Positions 6,631-12,532 of a stretch of 19,964 nt of DNA are shown here, piece by piece (within the stretch, counting starts at the first letter, position 1; each line of letters opens with the position of its first letter). The notes under the pieces are model-generated. The model was not told where the DNA came from, made no database searches, and saw only the letters and a program-made list of their open reading frames with translations. The position numbers were made by a program, and so were the translations under genes. Location: assembly GCA_910586875.1 (NCBI GenBank), contig CAJUJI010000029.1, positions 1 through 19,964 of the forward strand, read 5' to 3'. The stretch is from an uncultured Anaerotruncus sp. Its GTDB lineage: Bacteria > Bacillota > Clostridia > Oscillospirales > Ruminococcaceae.

Positions 6631-7118
6631 CGTTCCAGCTCCTTTCGCCTGGTGCGGTCCACCACTGCGTTTTTCACCAGCTCCTTGAACTGGTTCAGCT
6701 TCGCCAGCACAGACGGGCGGGACGCCTTGCGGACCTTCTTCTGGGTGTACTCGGTAAATGCCGAGGTCAGCGCGTCCGCGTCGCGGGCCTTGAAAAAGAC
6801 CAGGTACTTGGGCGGGGAGCAGCTGCGGTCCTTCTTTACCGCGTAATCCACGCCGTACTTCCGGGCAACCCGTTCAAACGCCTTGATGGAGGGGTCTGTG
6901 ATCTCAAGATTGGACACGCCCTGGTTCTGCCCGATGAGCTGCTTCACCGTCTGCCTGCCCTGGGGCTTGACCTCCGCGCCCTTTTCCCGCTGTTTCTGCA
7001 TCTTTTGCTCTTTCAGGTGCGCCAGATACTTCATAATCGCCGCTTTGAACAGCCTGCCGGTGAACTTTGTGCCGCTGACAATGAGCGTCAGGGTTTTGCT
7101 TTCCACTTCGTCCTGCAT
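6627..7118 (-). CDS. pcfB: PcfB-family conjugation protein
   Basis: This 163-residue protein matches the PcfB (DUF3801) family, named after the pCF10 accessory protein that works with the relaxase and coupling protein. Visible marks are SGTKFTGRLFKAAIMKYL near the start, TVKQLIGQNQGVSNLEI (57-73), and FERVARKYGVDYAVKKD followed by YLVFFKARDADALTSAF. The C-terminal third is very basic. The start has GGAGGCG upstream. Its stop overlaps the virD4 start by four bases, so the two are translationally coupled. The protein is likely cytoplasmic at the substrate-loading step; its role here is inferred from the family. Confidence 0.9.
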   Translation of the reverse strand: MQDEVESKTLTLIVSGTKFTGRLFKAAIMKYLAHLKEQKMQKQREKGAEVKPQGRQTVKQLIGQNQGVSNLEITDPSIKAFERVARKYGVDYAVKKDRSCSPPKYLVFFKARDADALTSAFTEYTQKKVRKASRPSVLAKLNQFKELVKNAVVDRTRRKELER

Positions 7119-7160
7119 GGGTGTTTCGCCTCCTCTCTATGGATTTTCTGCATGGTTTCT

Positions 7161-7472
7161 CTATCGGAGCTGGTCTTGCCGGTCATAGTGCAGATGGCCG
7201 TTTCGGACCTTCGCATGGCTCACAATTTTGATATGCCCTTGTTCCTGGCGTTCCAGGGACTTTTTATATCCCTCCTCGGTGAGAAAGGCGCGGCTGCGTT
7301 CCCCTTTCCAGCCGATAGGGGAATCAACGGTCAGGGTATCAAAAATAATCATGTGCCGGGTGTCCTCCGCGAACCGGTTTAAGTCCATGTAGCCATGACC
7401 GGAATACTCCCGCGCCCCGGCTTTAAGCCGCATTTCCTCCATCAGCTGGCCGATGGTCTTTTGCTCAGGCAT
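7161..7472 (-). CDS. Small element protein, paralogue of the 9060-9335 product
   Basis: I cannot name this 103-residue family with certainty. The C-terminal half, RAFLTEEGYKKSLERQ followed by HIKIVSHAKVRNGHL, aligns with RLFLDEDGYQAVLASQ and DIKIKRYARVIEGHI in the protein encoded at 9060-9335. Both also have a preceding strand pattern (MIIFDTL/MVEFSVL), so the two are diverged copies. There is no signal peptide or membrane segment. The start ATG overlaps the upstream gene's stop by eight bases, and AAAGGGGG provides a ribosome-binding site. Both copies sit in the par-rep-coupling region, which suggests a DNA-processing or replication accessory role, but no function should be assigned. Confidence 0.75.
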   Translation of the reverse strand: MPEQKTIGQLMEEMRLKAGAREYSGHGYMDLNRFAEDTRHMIIFDTLTVDSPIGWKGERSRAFLTEEGYKKSLERQEQGHIKIVSHAKVRNGHLHYDRQDQLR

Positions 7473-7827
7473 GATCCGCGCCCCCTTTCTCCCGGCCCTG
7501 GCCTTTCACCGTCAGAATCCCGTCCAGCGTGGTGGCGGTGATCCGCAGGCGTTCAGCGGTGGCAATATCGTTTTTCACCGTTTCATCGGCTGCATGGCCG
7601 CAGACCACCAGCACATGGGAGCGGCGCAGGTAATCTCTGGCGATGTCGATTCCGTCCTTGTGTTCCTGGGGGATTTCATCTTTCAAAAACAGCGGCAGGA
7701 ACAAAACGGGGCAGACGGGGGAATATCCGGCATCATACACCTGGCGGCAGTAGCTGGCGGCGCTTGCCGCGTTTTCGTGGGGGTTCTTGCTCCAGGGAGC
7801 GGTGATATACGCAAGCGGTCGTTTCAT
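7465..7827 (-). CDS. DUF4406/DUF7768-type protein (deoxyribosyltransferase-like fold)
   Basis: The protein is 120 residues from the ATG at 7827, which has AGAAAGGAA upstream; the frame open to 7881 overlaps the preceding gene's end and has no better site. The sequence PLAYITAPW at the start, a middle PLFLKDEIP and DGIDIARDYLRRSHVLVVCG follow the pattern of DUF4406-like proteins related to nucleoside 2-deoxyribosyltransferases. Such genes are frequent in phages and conjugative elements, where they may act on nucleotides. The enzymatic activity is unproven here. It lies in a tight run with its neighbours (8-base overlap downstream). Confidence 0.75.
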   Translation of the reverse strand: MKRPLAYITAPWSKNPHENAASAASYCRQVYDAGYSPVCPVLFLPLFLKDEIPQEHKDGIDIARDYLRRSHVLVVCGHAADETVKNDIATAERLRITATTLDGILTVKGQGREKGGADHA

Positions 7828-7860
7828 AACAGATTCCTTTCTCCCGGCAGTTCCGGGCAA

Positions 7861-7891
7861 ACAAAAACGGCCTGCTTTCAAAAGCCGCCGT
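7861..7891 (-). terminator. Intrinsic terminator overlapping the end of the rep-like gene
   Basis: On the minus strand ACGGC...GCTTT pairs with AAAGC...GCCGT (7867-7891), and TTTTTGTTT follows. The stop codon of the winged-helix gene (7878-7880) lies within the hairpin, so the last codons take part in the stem. It would separate this gene from the DUF4406-type gene, which then depends on read-through. Confidence 0.6.
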
Positions 7892-8777
7892 ACATATCGT
7901 GGTTGACCTGTGAGGTGTAATGGTTGCTCATGGTGGTGGGCGCGTTGAACAGCACCGTCAAAAGGTATTGTTTCATGTTCCGTACCTCGGTGGTGTTCTT
8001 TTGCAGGCAGTCCATGACAAACTCGATGTGGGAGCTGTCCAGCTTCAGGAAGCGGGAACGCACCACCTCATGGGGGAAGTCCGCCCCGGCAATCCGGGTG
8101 GTCTTACGCTTCGCGCAGACGGTTTCCACCAGCAGCTCCACAATCTCGTCCAAGTCCTCCCGGTAGGTTCCAAACCGCTGTTTGAGGCAGTCATACTCGA
8201 TATTCTCCAAAATCAGCTCCCGATAACTTTCCATCTCTGTCAGTGACATCGTTTCCCTTCGCTTCGGTTCCGGTGGCTTTGCCGCCGTTCCCCGGAAGGG
8301 AAGGGAATCGGTAATTGATCCGTCAGTAATTGATTTTTGGGTATTTGATTTCTCTATATTTATTTGCGTTGGATTTTCCGTTGACGGTTTTCCCGTTGAC
8401 GGATTATCCGTTGTCGGAAAACCCGACAACGGTTTTTCCAACAACGGTTTTGGAGGCAACGGTTGGGCGGGCGGTTCCTCTGTTACCGGACGCTCATAAA
8501 TCACATACTCGTTGGCGCTGAACTTGCCGCCCGCGTCGGTGGTCTGGCGGCGCTTGATGTACCCCGCCTTTTCCAGCTCATTGACTGCGGAGCGGATCGC
8601 GTCCTTGCTTTCCCGGTTGATAACAGCCAGGCCGGAAAGGGTGTAGTCCCAATCCTCCGGCAGTGAGAGCATCTGGGACAGCAGGCCCTTTGCTTTCAGG
8701 CTCAGGCTCTTGTCCCGCAGATGATAGTTGCTCATAACGGTGTATCCCTGTGTGCGTTCTACGCGAAAAACGGCCAT
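7878..8777 (-). CDS. Winged-helix replication-organiser-like protein (DUF6017)
   Basis: The start is placed at the ATG at 8777 (AAAGGAGTG upstream), giving 299 residues beginning MAVFRVERTQGYTVMSNYHL. Residues about 20-90 are a winged helix-turn-helix (LSLKAKGLLSQMLSLPEDWD, SGLAVINRESKDAIRSAVNELEKAGYI), as in phage and plasmid replisome organisers. A Pro-rich linker of six pentapeptide repeats follows, encoded by a 15-bp repeat (8373-8462), then a C-terminal domain (from about MSLTEMESYRELILENIEYD) resembling DUF6017. It is probably the replication/DNA-binding protein of the element. Terminators lie on both sides (7861-7891 and 8809-8842), so it may form a separate transcription unit, but no clear promoter is visible. 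Confidence 0.85.
   Translation of the reverse strand: MAVFRVERTQGYTVMSNYHLRDKSLSLKAKGLLSQMLSLPEDWDYTLSGLAVINRESKDAIRSAVNELEKAGYIKRRQTTDAGGKFSANEYVIYERPVTEEPPAQPLPPKPLLEKPLSGFPTTDNPSTGKPSTENPTQINIEKSNTQKSITDGSITDSLPFRGTAAKPPEPKRRETMSLTEMESYRELILENIEYDCLKQRFGTYREDLDEIVELLVETVCAKRKTTRIAGADFPHEVVRSRFLKLDSSHIEFVMDCLQKNTTEVRNMKQYLLTVLFNAPTTMSNHYTSQVNHDMYGGF
8373..8462 (-). repeat. 15-bp coding tandem repeat (6 units)
   Basis: Six consecutive 15-bp units fill the linker of the winged-helix protein. On the minus strand each begins CCG and encodes a pentapeptide of the type P-x-x-x-[KNF]: PLPPK, PLLEK, PLSGF, PTTDN, PSTGK, PSTEN. The units keep frame exactly, so gain or loss of units would change linker length without breaking the protein. 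Units differ at several positions, so the array is not recent. Confidence 0.85.
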
Positions 8778-8808
8778 TTTCTGCACTCCTTTCGTTTCCC
8801 AGGGCATG

Positions 8809-8842
8809 AAAAAAGCCACAATCCCTTAAAAAGAATTGCGGC
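8809..8842 (-). terminator. Intrinsic terminator between the par module and the rep-like gene
   Basis: On the minus strand GCCGCAAT and ATTGTGGC (plus coordinates 8835-8842 and 8815-8822) form an 8-bp stem with one G-U pair and a 12-base loop, followed directly by TTTTTT (8809-8814). It lies just downstream of the small gene at 8845-9030, so it ends the parA-parB transcript. Confidence 0.75.
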
Positions 8843-8844
8843 GT

Positions 8845-9030
8845 TCATTTGCTGGCTGACTTCTGCCTGTACCGGTGAAAAAACGGCGGCATGGGCGGTT
8901 TGTCAAACAGGCTCTCTAACTGCGGAAACGTCAGGGTTTGAAAAATCCGGTCGATCTCAATGGTTTCCATGTTTCGCTGGGAGCGGCAGTCCTCCCGGAT
9001 GGCTTCTCTGATTTCCTTAACGGTACACAT
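8845..9030 (-). CDS. Hypothetical 61-residue protein of the par module
   Basis: The frame starts MCTVKEIREAIREDC; the ATG at 9030 is preferred because GAGAGGAAGG lies seven bases upstream, while the ATG at 9036 is too close. The protein is highly charged and probably helical (EAIREDCRSQRNMETIEIDRI), then has FPQLESLF and a short Pro-rich tail (DKPPMPPFF). No signal peptide or membrane segment is present. It is the last gene before the terminator at 8809-8842. I do not recognise the family; its place after parA-parB suggests an accessory of partition or element control, without proof. Confidence 0.65.
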   Translation of the reverse strand: MCTVKEIREAIREDCRSQRNMETIEIDRIFQTLTFPQLESLFDKPPMPPFFHRYRQKSASK

Positions 9031-9059
9031 ATTCATTCCTTCCTCTCAATTTGTCGGGT

Positions 9060-9335
9060 TTACGGGTGGCGTTTCTTTTTGGGTTTGAAGTCCAGGATAT
9101 GCCCCTCAATGACGCGGGCATACCGTTTGATTTTGATGTCCCGGCGTTTCTGGCTGGCGAGAACGGCCTGGTAGCCGTCCTCGTCCAGAAACAGGCGCGT
9201 TTCATCGCCGGGTGCGCCGTAGGCGGTGCGGGGCCGCAGGACGGAAAACTCCACCATCCAGCGGGTCTTATCCTGAAACCGTTCCACAGCCAGTATGTTG
9301 TGGCCCTTTAACTCCCTGGCAACGTGATCTCTCAT
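9060..9335 (-). CDS. Small element protein, paralogue of the 7161-7472 product
   Basis: The protein is 91 residues from the ATG at 9335, with AAAGGAGCGC overlapping the parB stop region (parB ends at 9347). The segment RLFLDEDGYQAVLASQ, then DIKIKRYARVIEGHI, matches the second half of the product at 7161-7472. It ends in a very basic tail (FKPKKKRHP), which may contact nucleic acid. It has no membrane segment. Tight spacing (11 bases) places it in the parA-parB operon. The family is common in such elements to my knowledge, but its function is unknown. Confidence 0.75.
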   Translation of the reverse strand: MRDHVARELKGHNILAVERFQDKTRWMVEFSVLRPRTAYGAPGDETRLFLDEDGYQAVLASQKRRDIKIKRYARVIEGHILDFKPKKKRHP

Positions 9336-9346
9336 AAGCGCTCCTT

Positions 9347-10276
9347 TCAGCGTTCCTGATCTCTCTGACGCTTTTTCTGCCACTGTTCCAGCAGTTTGAT
9401 GATGGTTTCCTGCATCCGGGCTGGGGTGTAGCTCTTGGGAAAATACTTCCGCAGGGTGTCGGAGGTAAACGTCACCTTGTCCAGATCGCTTTTCTTTTCC
9501 TCGCCCATAATCGCCCGCATTACATCTATGGATAAACGCCCCTCCTGACTGAATTTTTTGAGCCGCTGGGCCTGGGAAAGAGAAGGGGTAGCCTGTTCGC
9601 TGTCCATAGCGTCCAAAAGCTGTGTCTGTTCTTCTTTTTTGAGAAAGGACAGCTCATAGGCTGGGTTCAGGGCAATTTTCTTTTCGTCCACCATGTTCAG
9701 CAGTTCGGGGATTAACTCGGTCAGGCGGATGTAGCGTTGCACCTGCCTTTGACTTTCACCAGCTTGATTTGCGACAAGCTGAATAGAAGTGCTGGACTTC
9801 TCGCCAACTTGGCGAGAAGTTAAATCCGACCGTTCTCCTTGATGTTTGATGGCCTCCAATTTCATCTTGTAGGCAAAGGCCCTCTCGCTGGGGAGCAGGC
9901 TTTCCCGTTGTAAATTGCTGTCAACCATGATAATCGTGGCGGCGTCATCGTCCAAATCCCGGACAATCACCGGCATGGTTTCTTTCTCCGCCAGTTCGCT
10001 GGCCCGATGCCGCCTGTGTCCGGCTACCAGCTCATAACCGCCCTCCGGGTCAGGTCTGGCAATCGCCGGGACCAGAACACCGTACTGCCGGATGCTGTCC
10101 GCTGTTTCCATCATGGCATCATCATCTTTGACCTTGAAAGGGTGGCCCTTGAACGAGTGCAGCTCGCTCAAAGGAATTTCTACCACCTTTTCCCGCCCCG
10201 CATCGGCGCGGCTTTCCTCGGTGGAAAACAGATCATCGACCGATGCCAGCTCTACTTTTTTCGCGCTGCTTTTCAA
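9347..10276 (-). CDS. parB: ParB/Spo0J-family partition protein
   Basis: This 309-residue protein is a centromere-binding CTPase. The N-terminal ParB domain has IPLSELHSFKGHPFKV (34-49), SIRQYGVLVPAIARP and the CTP-binding box GHRRHRA (86-92), then SNLQRESLLPSERAFAYKMKLEAI. The helix-turn-helix region follows (SIQLVANQAGESQRQVQRYIRL), with a C-terminal dimerisation part. The start is a TTG at 10276, nine bases after GGAGG, inside parA; the genes overlap by 44 bases and are translationally coupled. It works with ParA to segregate or stabilise the circular form of the element. A relaxed role in transcriptional silencing is also possible. No parS site is recognised with certainty (see repeats at 11322-11393). 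Confidence 0.95.
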   Translation of the reverse strand: MKSSAKKVELASVDDLFSTEESRADAGREKVVEIPLSELHSFKGHPFKVKDDDAMMETADSIRQYGVLVPAIARPDPEGGYELVAGHRRHRASELAEKETMPVIVRDLDDDAATIIMVDSNLQRESLLPSERAFAYKMKLEAIKHQGERSDLTSRQVGEKSSTSIQLVANQAGESQRQVQRYIRLTELIPELLNMVDEKKIALNPAYELSFLKKEEQTQLLDAMDSEQATPSLSQAQRLKKFSQEGRLSIDVMRAIMGEEKKSDLDKVTFTSDTLRKYFPKSYTPARMQETIIKLLEQWQKKRQRDQER

Positions 10277-11054
10277 GTTTCAACACCTCCTTAGTCAGAT
10301 TTGCGTAACCCTCCGCTACTTTGCCGCCTGGGTCATGGGCGAAAATGCTCTTGCCCTCCGCGCTGGTTTCCTTTGCCCGGACAGAATGGGGAATCTCTGT
10401 GCCGAACACCTTGATTTTGCTGCCGTAGGTTTCCCGCAGCAGGGCGGCGATCTCTTTGGCGAAGTTGGTGCGGTTGTCCACCATCGTCAGCAGAATACCG
10501 TCTATTTGCAGTTTCGGGTTGATCTGCCGCTTGACCTTGCTCACCGTAGAGAGCAGCTGTTCCAGCCCTTTGGCGGGCAGGTACTCCGCCTGGACGGGAA
10601 TTATAATCCTGTTGGCAGCGGCCAGGGCGTTGACGGTGAGCATACCCAGGGAGGGCTGGCAGTCTATGAGGATATGGGAATACTGCCCCTTTACACTGTC
10701 CAGGTACTGCCGCAGAATCGTTTCCCGGCTCATAGCGTTTACCAGCGATACCTCCATGCCGGACAGCTGAATATCCGCTGGCATCAGTTCCACGCCCTCC
10801 GGGTGGCGCAGAATCCCCTCGCCGGGGCGGACCGGCTGATCGGTCAGGATACGGCCCATCGCGTCAGATAGGGTAAAGGGCAGCTTATCCGGCTGGGGAT
10901 TGCCCAGGCTGATAGTCAGGCTCCCTTGCGGGTCCCCGTCAATGAGAAGCACTTTCTTTCCGGCCTGCGCCAGTCCTATCCCTAAGTTGGCACAGGTTGT
11001 GGTCTTGCCCACACCTCCCTTTTGGTTGGCGATGGCGATGATTTGCGTGTTCAA
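10233..11054 (-). CDS. parA: ParA/Soj-type partition ATPase
   Basis: This 273-residue protein has the deviant Walker A box KGGVGKTT (12-19), Walker A' VLLIDGDPQGSLT and Walker B HILIDCQPSLG, all intact, and lacks the N-terminal DNA-binding domain of plasmid P1-type ParA, so it is Soj-like. The start TTG at 11054 has GAGGTG six bases upstream; the GTG at 11061-11063 is inside that site and rejected. It forms an operon with parB, whose start lies inside it. Upstream are a terminator (11101-11141) and a promoter (11213-11241), so expression may require read-through. It is expected to help maintain the excised element. Confidence 0.95.
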   Translation of the reverse strand: MNTQIIAIANQKGGVGKTTTCANLGIGLAQAGKKVLLIDGDPQGSLTISLGNPQPDKLPFTLSDAMGRILTDQPVRPGEGILRHPEGVELMPADIQLSGMEVSLVNAMSRETILRQYLDSVKGQYSHILIDCQPSLGMLTVNALAAANRIIIPVQAEYLPAKGLEQLLSTVSKVKRQINPKLQIDGILLTMVDNRTNFAKEIAALLRETYGSKIKVFGTEIPHSVRAKETSAEGKSIFAHDPGGKVAEGYANLTKEVLKLEKQREKSRAGIGR

Positions 11055-11100
11055 GATAATCACCTCGTTTCTAATTCGTTGTGGTTGCTTCTGGAAATAG

Positions 11101-11141
11101 AAAAAGCCGCCACTTCATAAATTGAAAAGTGACGGCTTTTT
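11101..11141. terminator. Bidirectional intrinsic terminator upstream of parA
   Basis: Arms AAAAAGCCGcCACTT (11101-11115) and AAGTGaCGGCTTTTT (11127-11141) form a long stem with a single mismatch. T-runs lie on both strands. On the minus strand it ends only about 45 bases before the parA start, so it stands in the parA leader and must be passed to express parA from the promoter at 11213-11241. Confidence 0.8.
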
Positions 11142-11172
11142 CTGATCCCGGAATACAGTTTCCTGGAAATGC

Positions 11173-11202
11173 AAAAAGCACCCAGTAAAAAATACTGAGT
11201 GC
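11173..11202 (-). terminator. Second hairpin terminator, at the 5' end of the parA leader
   Basis: GCACcCAGTA (11178-11187) and TACTGaGTGC (11193-11202) pair with one mismatch; on the minus strand TTTTT (11173-11177) follows. It begins only about 10 bases after the -10 box of the promoter at 11213-11241, so it would fold at the very 5' end of that transcript; alternatively it stops transcription entering from the rpsI side. Confidence 0.65.
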
Positions 11203-11212
11203 CTGCATTAGA

Positions 11213-11241
11213 ATCATATTCAATTATTCAAATTCGGTCAA
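11213..11241 (-). promoter_or_regulatory. Near-consensus promoter directed at parA
   Basis: TTGACC (11236-11241) and TATGAT (11213-11218) on the minus strand are 17 bp apart. It is the only good sigma-A-type promoter between rpsI and parA. Two terminator hairpins lie between it and parA, so it may produce a short RNA of about 100 bases, a regulated leader, or both. Confidence 0.65.
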
Positions 11242-11321
11242 ACTATGCCAAACTGTTCTCGTATAAATCGAGGGGAGAGAGGGAGTAAAAATCACCTCTG
11301 AAATACCCCAAAAACAGAGCT

Positions 11322-11393
11322 GTGGTTATCCTATTTTGTAACCACTTGACCCTCATTTTACCCTCTTTTTTCTCGGTTATCCTATTGGGAACC
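11322..11393. repeat. Two copies of a 21-22-bp repeat with inverted arms
   Basis: On the minus strand, GTGGTT, three or four variable bases and AATAGGATAACC occur twice, 51 bp apart (right ends at about 11345 and 11394). In the copy at 11322-11345 the arms GTGGTTA/TAACCAC are inverted around a 10-bp centre. Placed at the element's end and upstream of parAB, they could be ParB-binding sites, recombinase or excisionase sites, or part of an origin. The repeat is directly visible; the role is open. Confidence 0.6.
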
Positions 11394-11454
11394 ACTATAA
11401 ATTTGGTGAAAAATGGCTTTTTAGCGTCAAACTGCATCAAACCTTATCAAAAGC

Positions 11455-11489
11455 AAAAGCCCGGAAAACCTTGATTTTCCGGGCTTTTT
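11455..11489 (-). terminator. rpsI terminator
   Basis: A perfect 14-bp stem (AAAAGCCCGGAAAA at 11455-11468, TTTTCCGGGCTTTT at 11475-11488) with a 6-base loop starts about 20 bases after the rpsI stop codon. T-rich arms on both strands make it bidirectional. It ends the rplM-rpsI operon and protects it from element transcription. Confidence 0.9.
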
Positions 11490-11507
11490 GAGCCATTTTG
11501 ATAAAAT

Positions 11508-11906
11508 TTAACGCTTGCTGAACTGCGGAGCGCGACGAGCCGCCTTGAGGCCGTACTTCTTACGCTCCTTCATACGAGGATCGCGGGTGAGGAAGCCAGC
11601 TTTTTTCAGAATCGGGCGCATCTCCTCGCCGTTTTGGAGCAGTGCGCGGGAAATTCCATGGCGGATGGCACCTGCCTGGCCGGAGACGCCGCCGCCAGAA
11701 ACGGTGCAGACGACATCGAACTTGCCGACCGTCTCGGTGAGTGCGAGCGGCTGCCGCACAATCAGCTTGAGGGTCTCCAGGCCGAAATAGTCGTCAATGT
11801 CACGGCCGTTGATGGTAATTGTGCCGGTGCCAGGATACAAACGGACACGGGAAACAGAATGCTTTCTTCTGCCGGTGCCGTAAAAATAAGGCTTAGACTC
11901 GTACAT
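11508..11906 (-). CDS. rpsI: 30S ribosomal protein S9
   Basis: The product is 132 residues from the ATG at 11906 (AAAGGGG upstream); the longer frame to 11957 overlaps rplM. YFYGTGRRKHSVSRVRLYPG at the start, GAIRHGISRAL in the middle and the basic tail ending RRAPQFSKR are diagnostic of bacterial S9, whose C-terminal arginine reaches the P-site tRNA. It follows rplM after a 16-base gap, the conserved bacterial order. The mobile element begins directly downstream. The 3' end of rpsI is a reported integration site of some Gram-positive conjugative elements; here the coding end is intact. Confidence 0.99.
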   Translation of the reverse strand: MYESKPYFYGTGRRKHSVSRVRLYPGTGTITINGRDIDDYFGLETLKLIVRQPLALTETVGKFDVVCTVSGGGVSGQAGAIRHGISRALLQNGEEMRPILKKAGFLTRDPRMKERKKYGLKAARRAPQFSKR

Positions 11907-11922
11907 TACTTTTACCCCTTTC

Positions 11923-12351
11923 TCACAGTGTCCATGCCTGCGGCTTCTGCGCGGCATGTGTGTGCTCTGTACCGCGGAAAACGCGGCATCTGGTGAGCGC
12001 CTTGCGGCCGATGGTGGTATCCGGTACCATACCCTTGACCGCCAGCATCATCGCCTTTTCGGGGTTCTGCTCCATAAGCAGGCGGTATTTTACCTGCTTG
12101 AGACCGCCGATCCAACCGGTGTGATGATAGTAAATTTTCTGGTCGAGCTTCTTGCCGGTCAGAACCGCCTTTTCTGCGTTGATAATGATGACATGATCGC
12201 CACAGTCGACATGCGGGGCAAAATCAGGCTTATGTTTTCCGCGCAGGATCATCGCTGCGGTTGCAGCGGTACGTCCCAGCGGCTTGTCAGCAGCATCCAG
12301 AATATACCACTTACGGGTAATTTCAGCTACTTTAGGCATTGTAGTAGACAT
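11923..12351 (-). CDS. rplM: 50S ribosomal protein L13
   Basis: This 142-residue protein has the L13 hallmarks: RKWYILDAADKPLGRTAATA, the loop GKHKPDFAPHVDCGDHVIIINA, KIYYHHTGWIGGLK and the C-terminal VFRGTEHTHAAQKPQ. It is an early-assembly protein of the large subunit. The start follows TTTTGGAGG. The upstream region has a consensus promoter at 12384-12412 and a leader of about 25 bases, so there is no room for the ribosomal-protein leader known upstream of rplM in other Firmicutes. It is co-transcribed with rpsI. Confidence 0.99.
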   Translation of the reverse strand: MSTTMPKVAEITRKWYILDAADKPLGRTAATAAMILRGKHKPDFAPHVDCGDHVIIINAEKAVLTGKKLDQKIYYHHTGWIGGLKQVKYRLLMEQNPEKAMMLAVKGMVPDTTIGRKALTRCRVFRGTEHTHAAQKPQAWTL

Positions 12352-12383
12352 TCCGTTTCCTCCAAAATCATTCTTTTTATCAA

Positions 12384-12412
12384 ATTATACCCCTTTGCAC
12401 CGGCGCTGTCAA
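12384..12412 (-). promoter_or_regulatory. Consensus promoter of rplM-rpsI
   Basis: TTGACA (12407-12412) and TATAAT (12384-12389) on the minus strand, 17 bp apart, are a perfect match to the sigma-A consensus, as expected for a ribosomal protein operon. An A+T-rich tract lies upstream (12413-12440) and may act as an UP element. The rest of the gap to the rRNA methyltransferase gene shows no clear terminator. Confidence 0.92.
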
Positions 12413-12532
12413 CACTTTTTTATAAAAAATTTAATTTACAAATTGCGTGCTCTGTTTTTCATCGATTTGCACCCGTATACGCCGGTATGCTCGGTTTCCA
12501 AATCACAAAATCAGCTGCCCCCGCGCCGCTGT

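Larger units (their letters stand above)
1..11454. mobile_element. Integrative conjugative element, one end, apparently deleted
   Basis: This stretch carries parA, parB, a replication-organiser-like gene, pcfB, virD4, a truncated Maff2 gene, an XRE regulator, a two-component system and a small sigma-like factor. That combination is typical of conjugative elements in gut Clostridia. It is less G+C rich than the flanking host genes, and it begins directly downstream of the rpsI terminator. The right boundary is placed only approximately, between the element-side terminators near 11.2 kb and the rpsI terminator; the left end lies outside the window. No integrase, relaxase or VirB4-type ATPase is visible here. 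The 3' end of rpsI is a known integration site for some streptococcal elements, so an attachment site inside the rpsI end is also possible. The element type is well supported; the exact ends are not. Confidence 0.8.
11064..11454. other. Noncoding end segment of the element
   Basis: This A+T-rich segment between parA and the rpsI terminator holds two hairpin terminators (11101-11141 and 11173-11202), a near-consensus promoter pointing at parA (11213-11241) and a pair of repeats (11322-11393). I see no credible gene: the open frame at 11243-11440 on the minus strand has no good ribosome-binding site, and part of its peptide similarity comes from the repeat. The junction of element and chromosome is expected here or at the rpsI 3' end. 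Confidence 0.6.

Noticed and set aside
8815..8842. Insertion-sequence terminal repeat
   Set aside because: The inverted repeat is short, followed by a T-run on the transcript strand and placed between genes; a terminator explains it better.
11243..11440. 65-codon minus-strand frame in the element end
   Set aside because: There is no good ribosome-binding site, and the peptide repeat (PNRIT/QNRIT) is only the translation of the nucleotide repeat.
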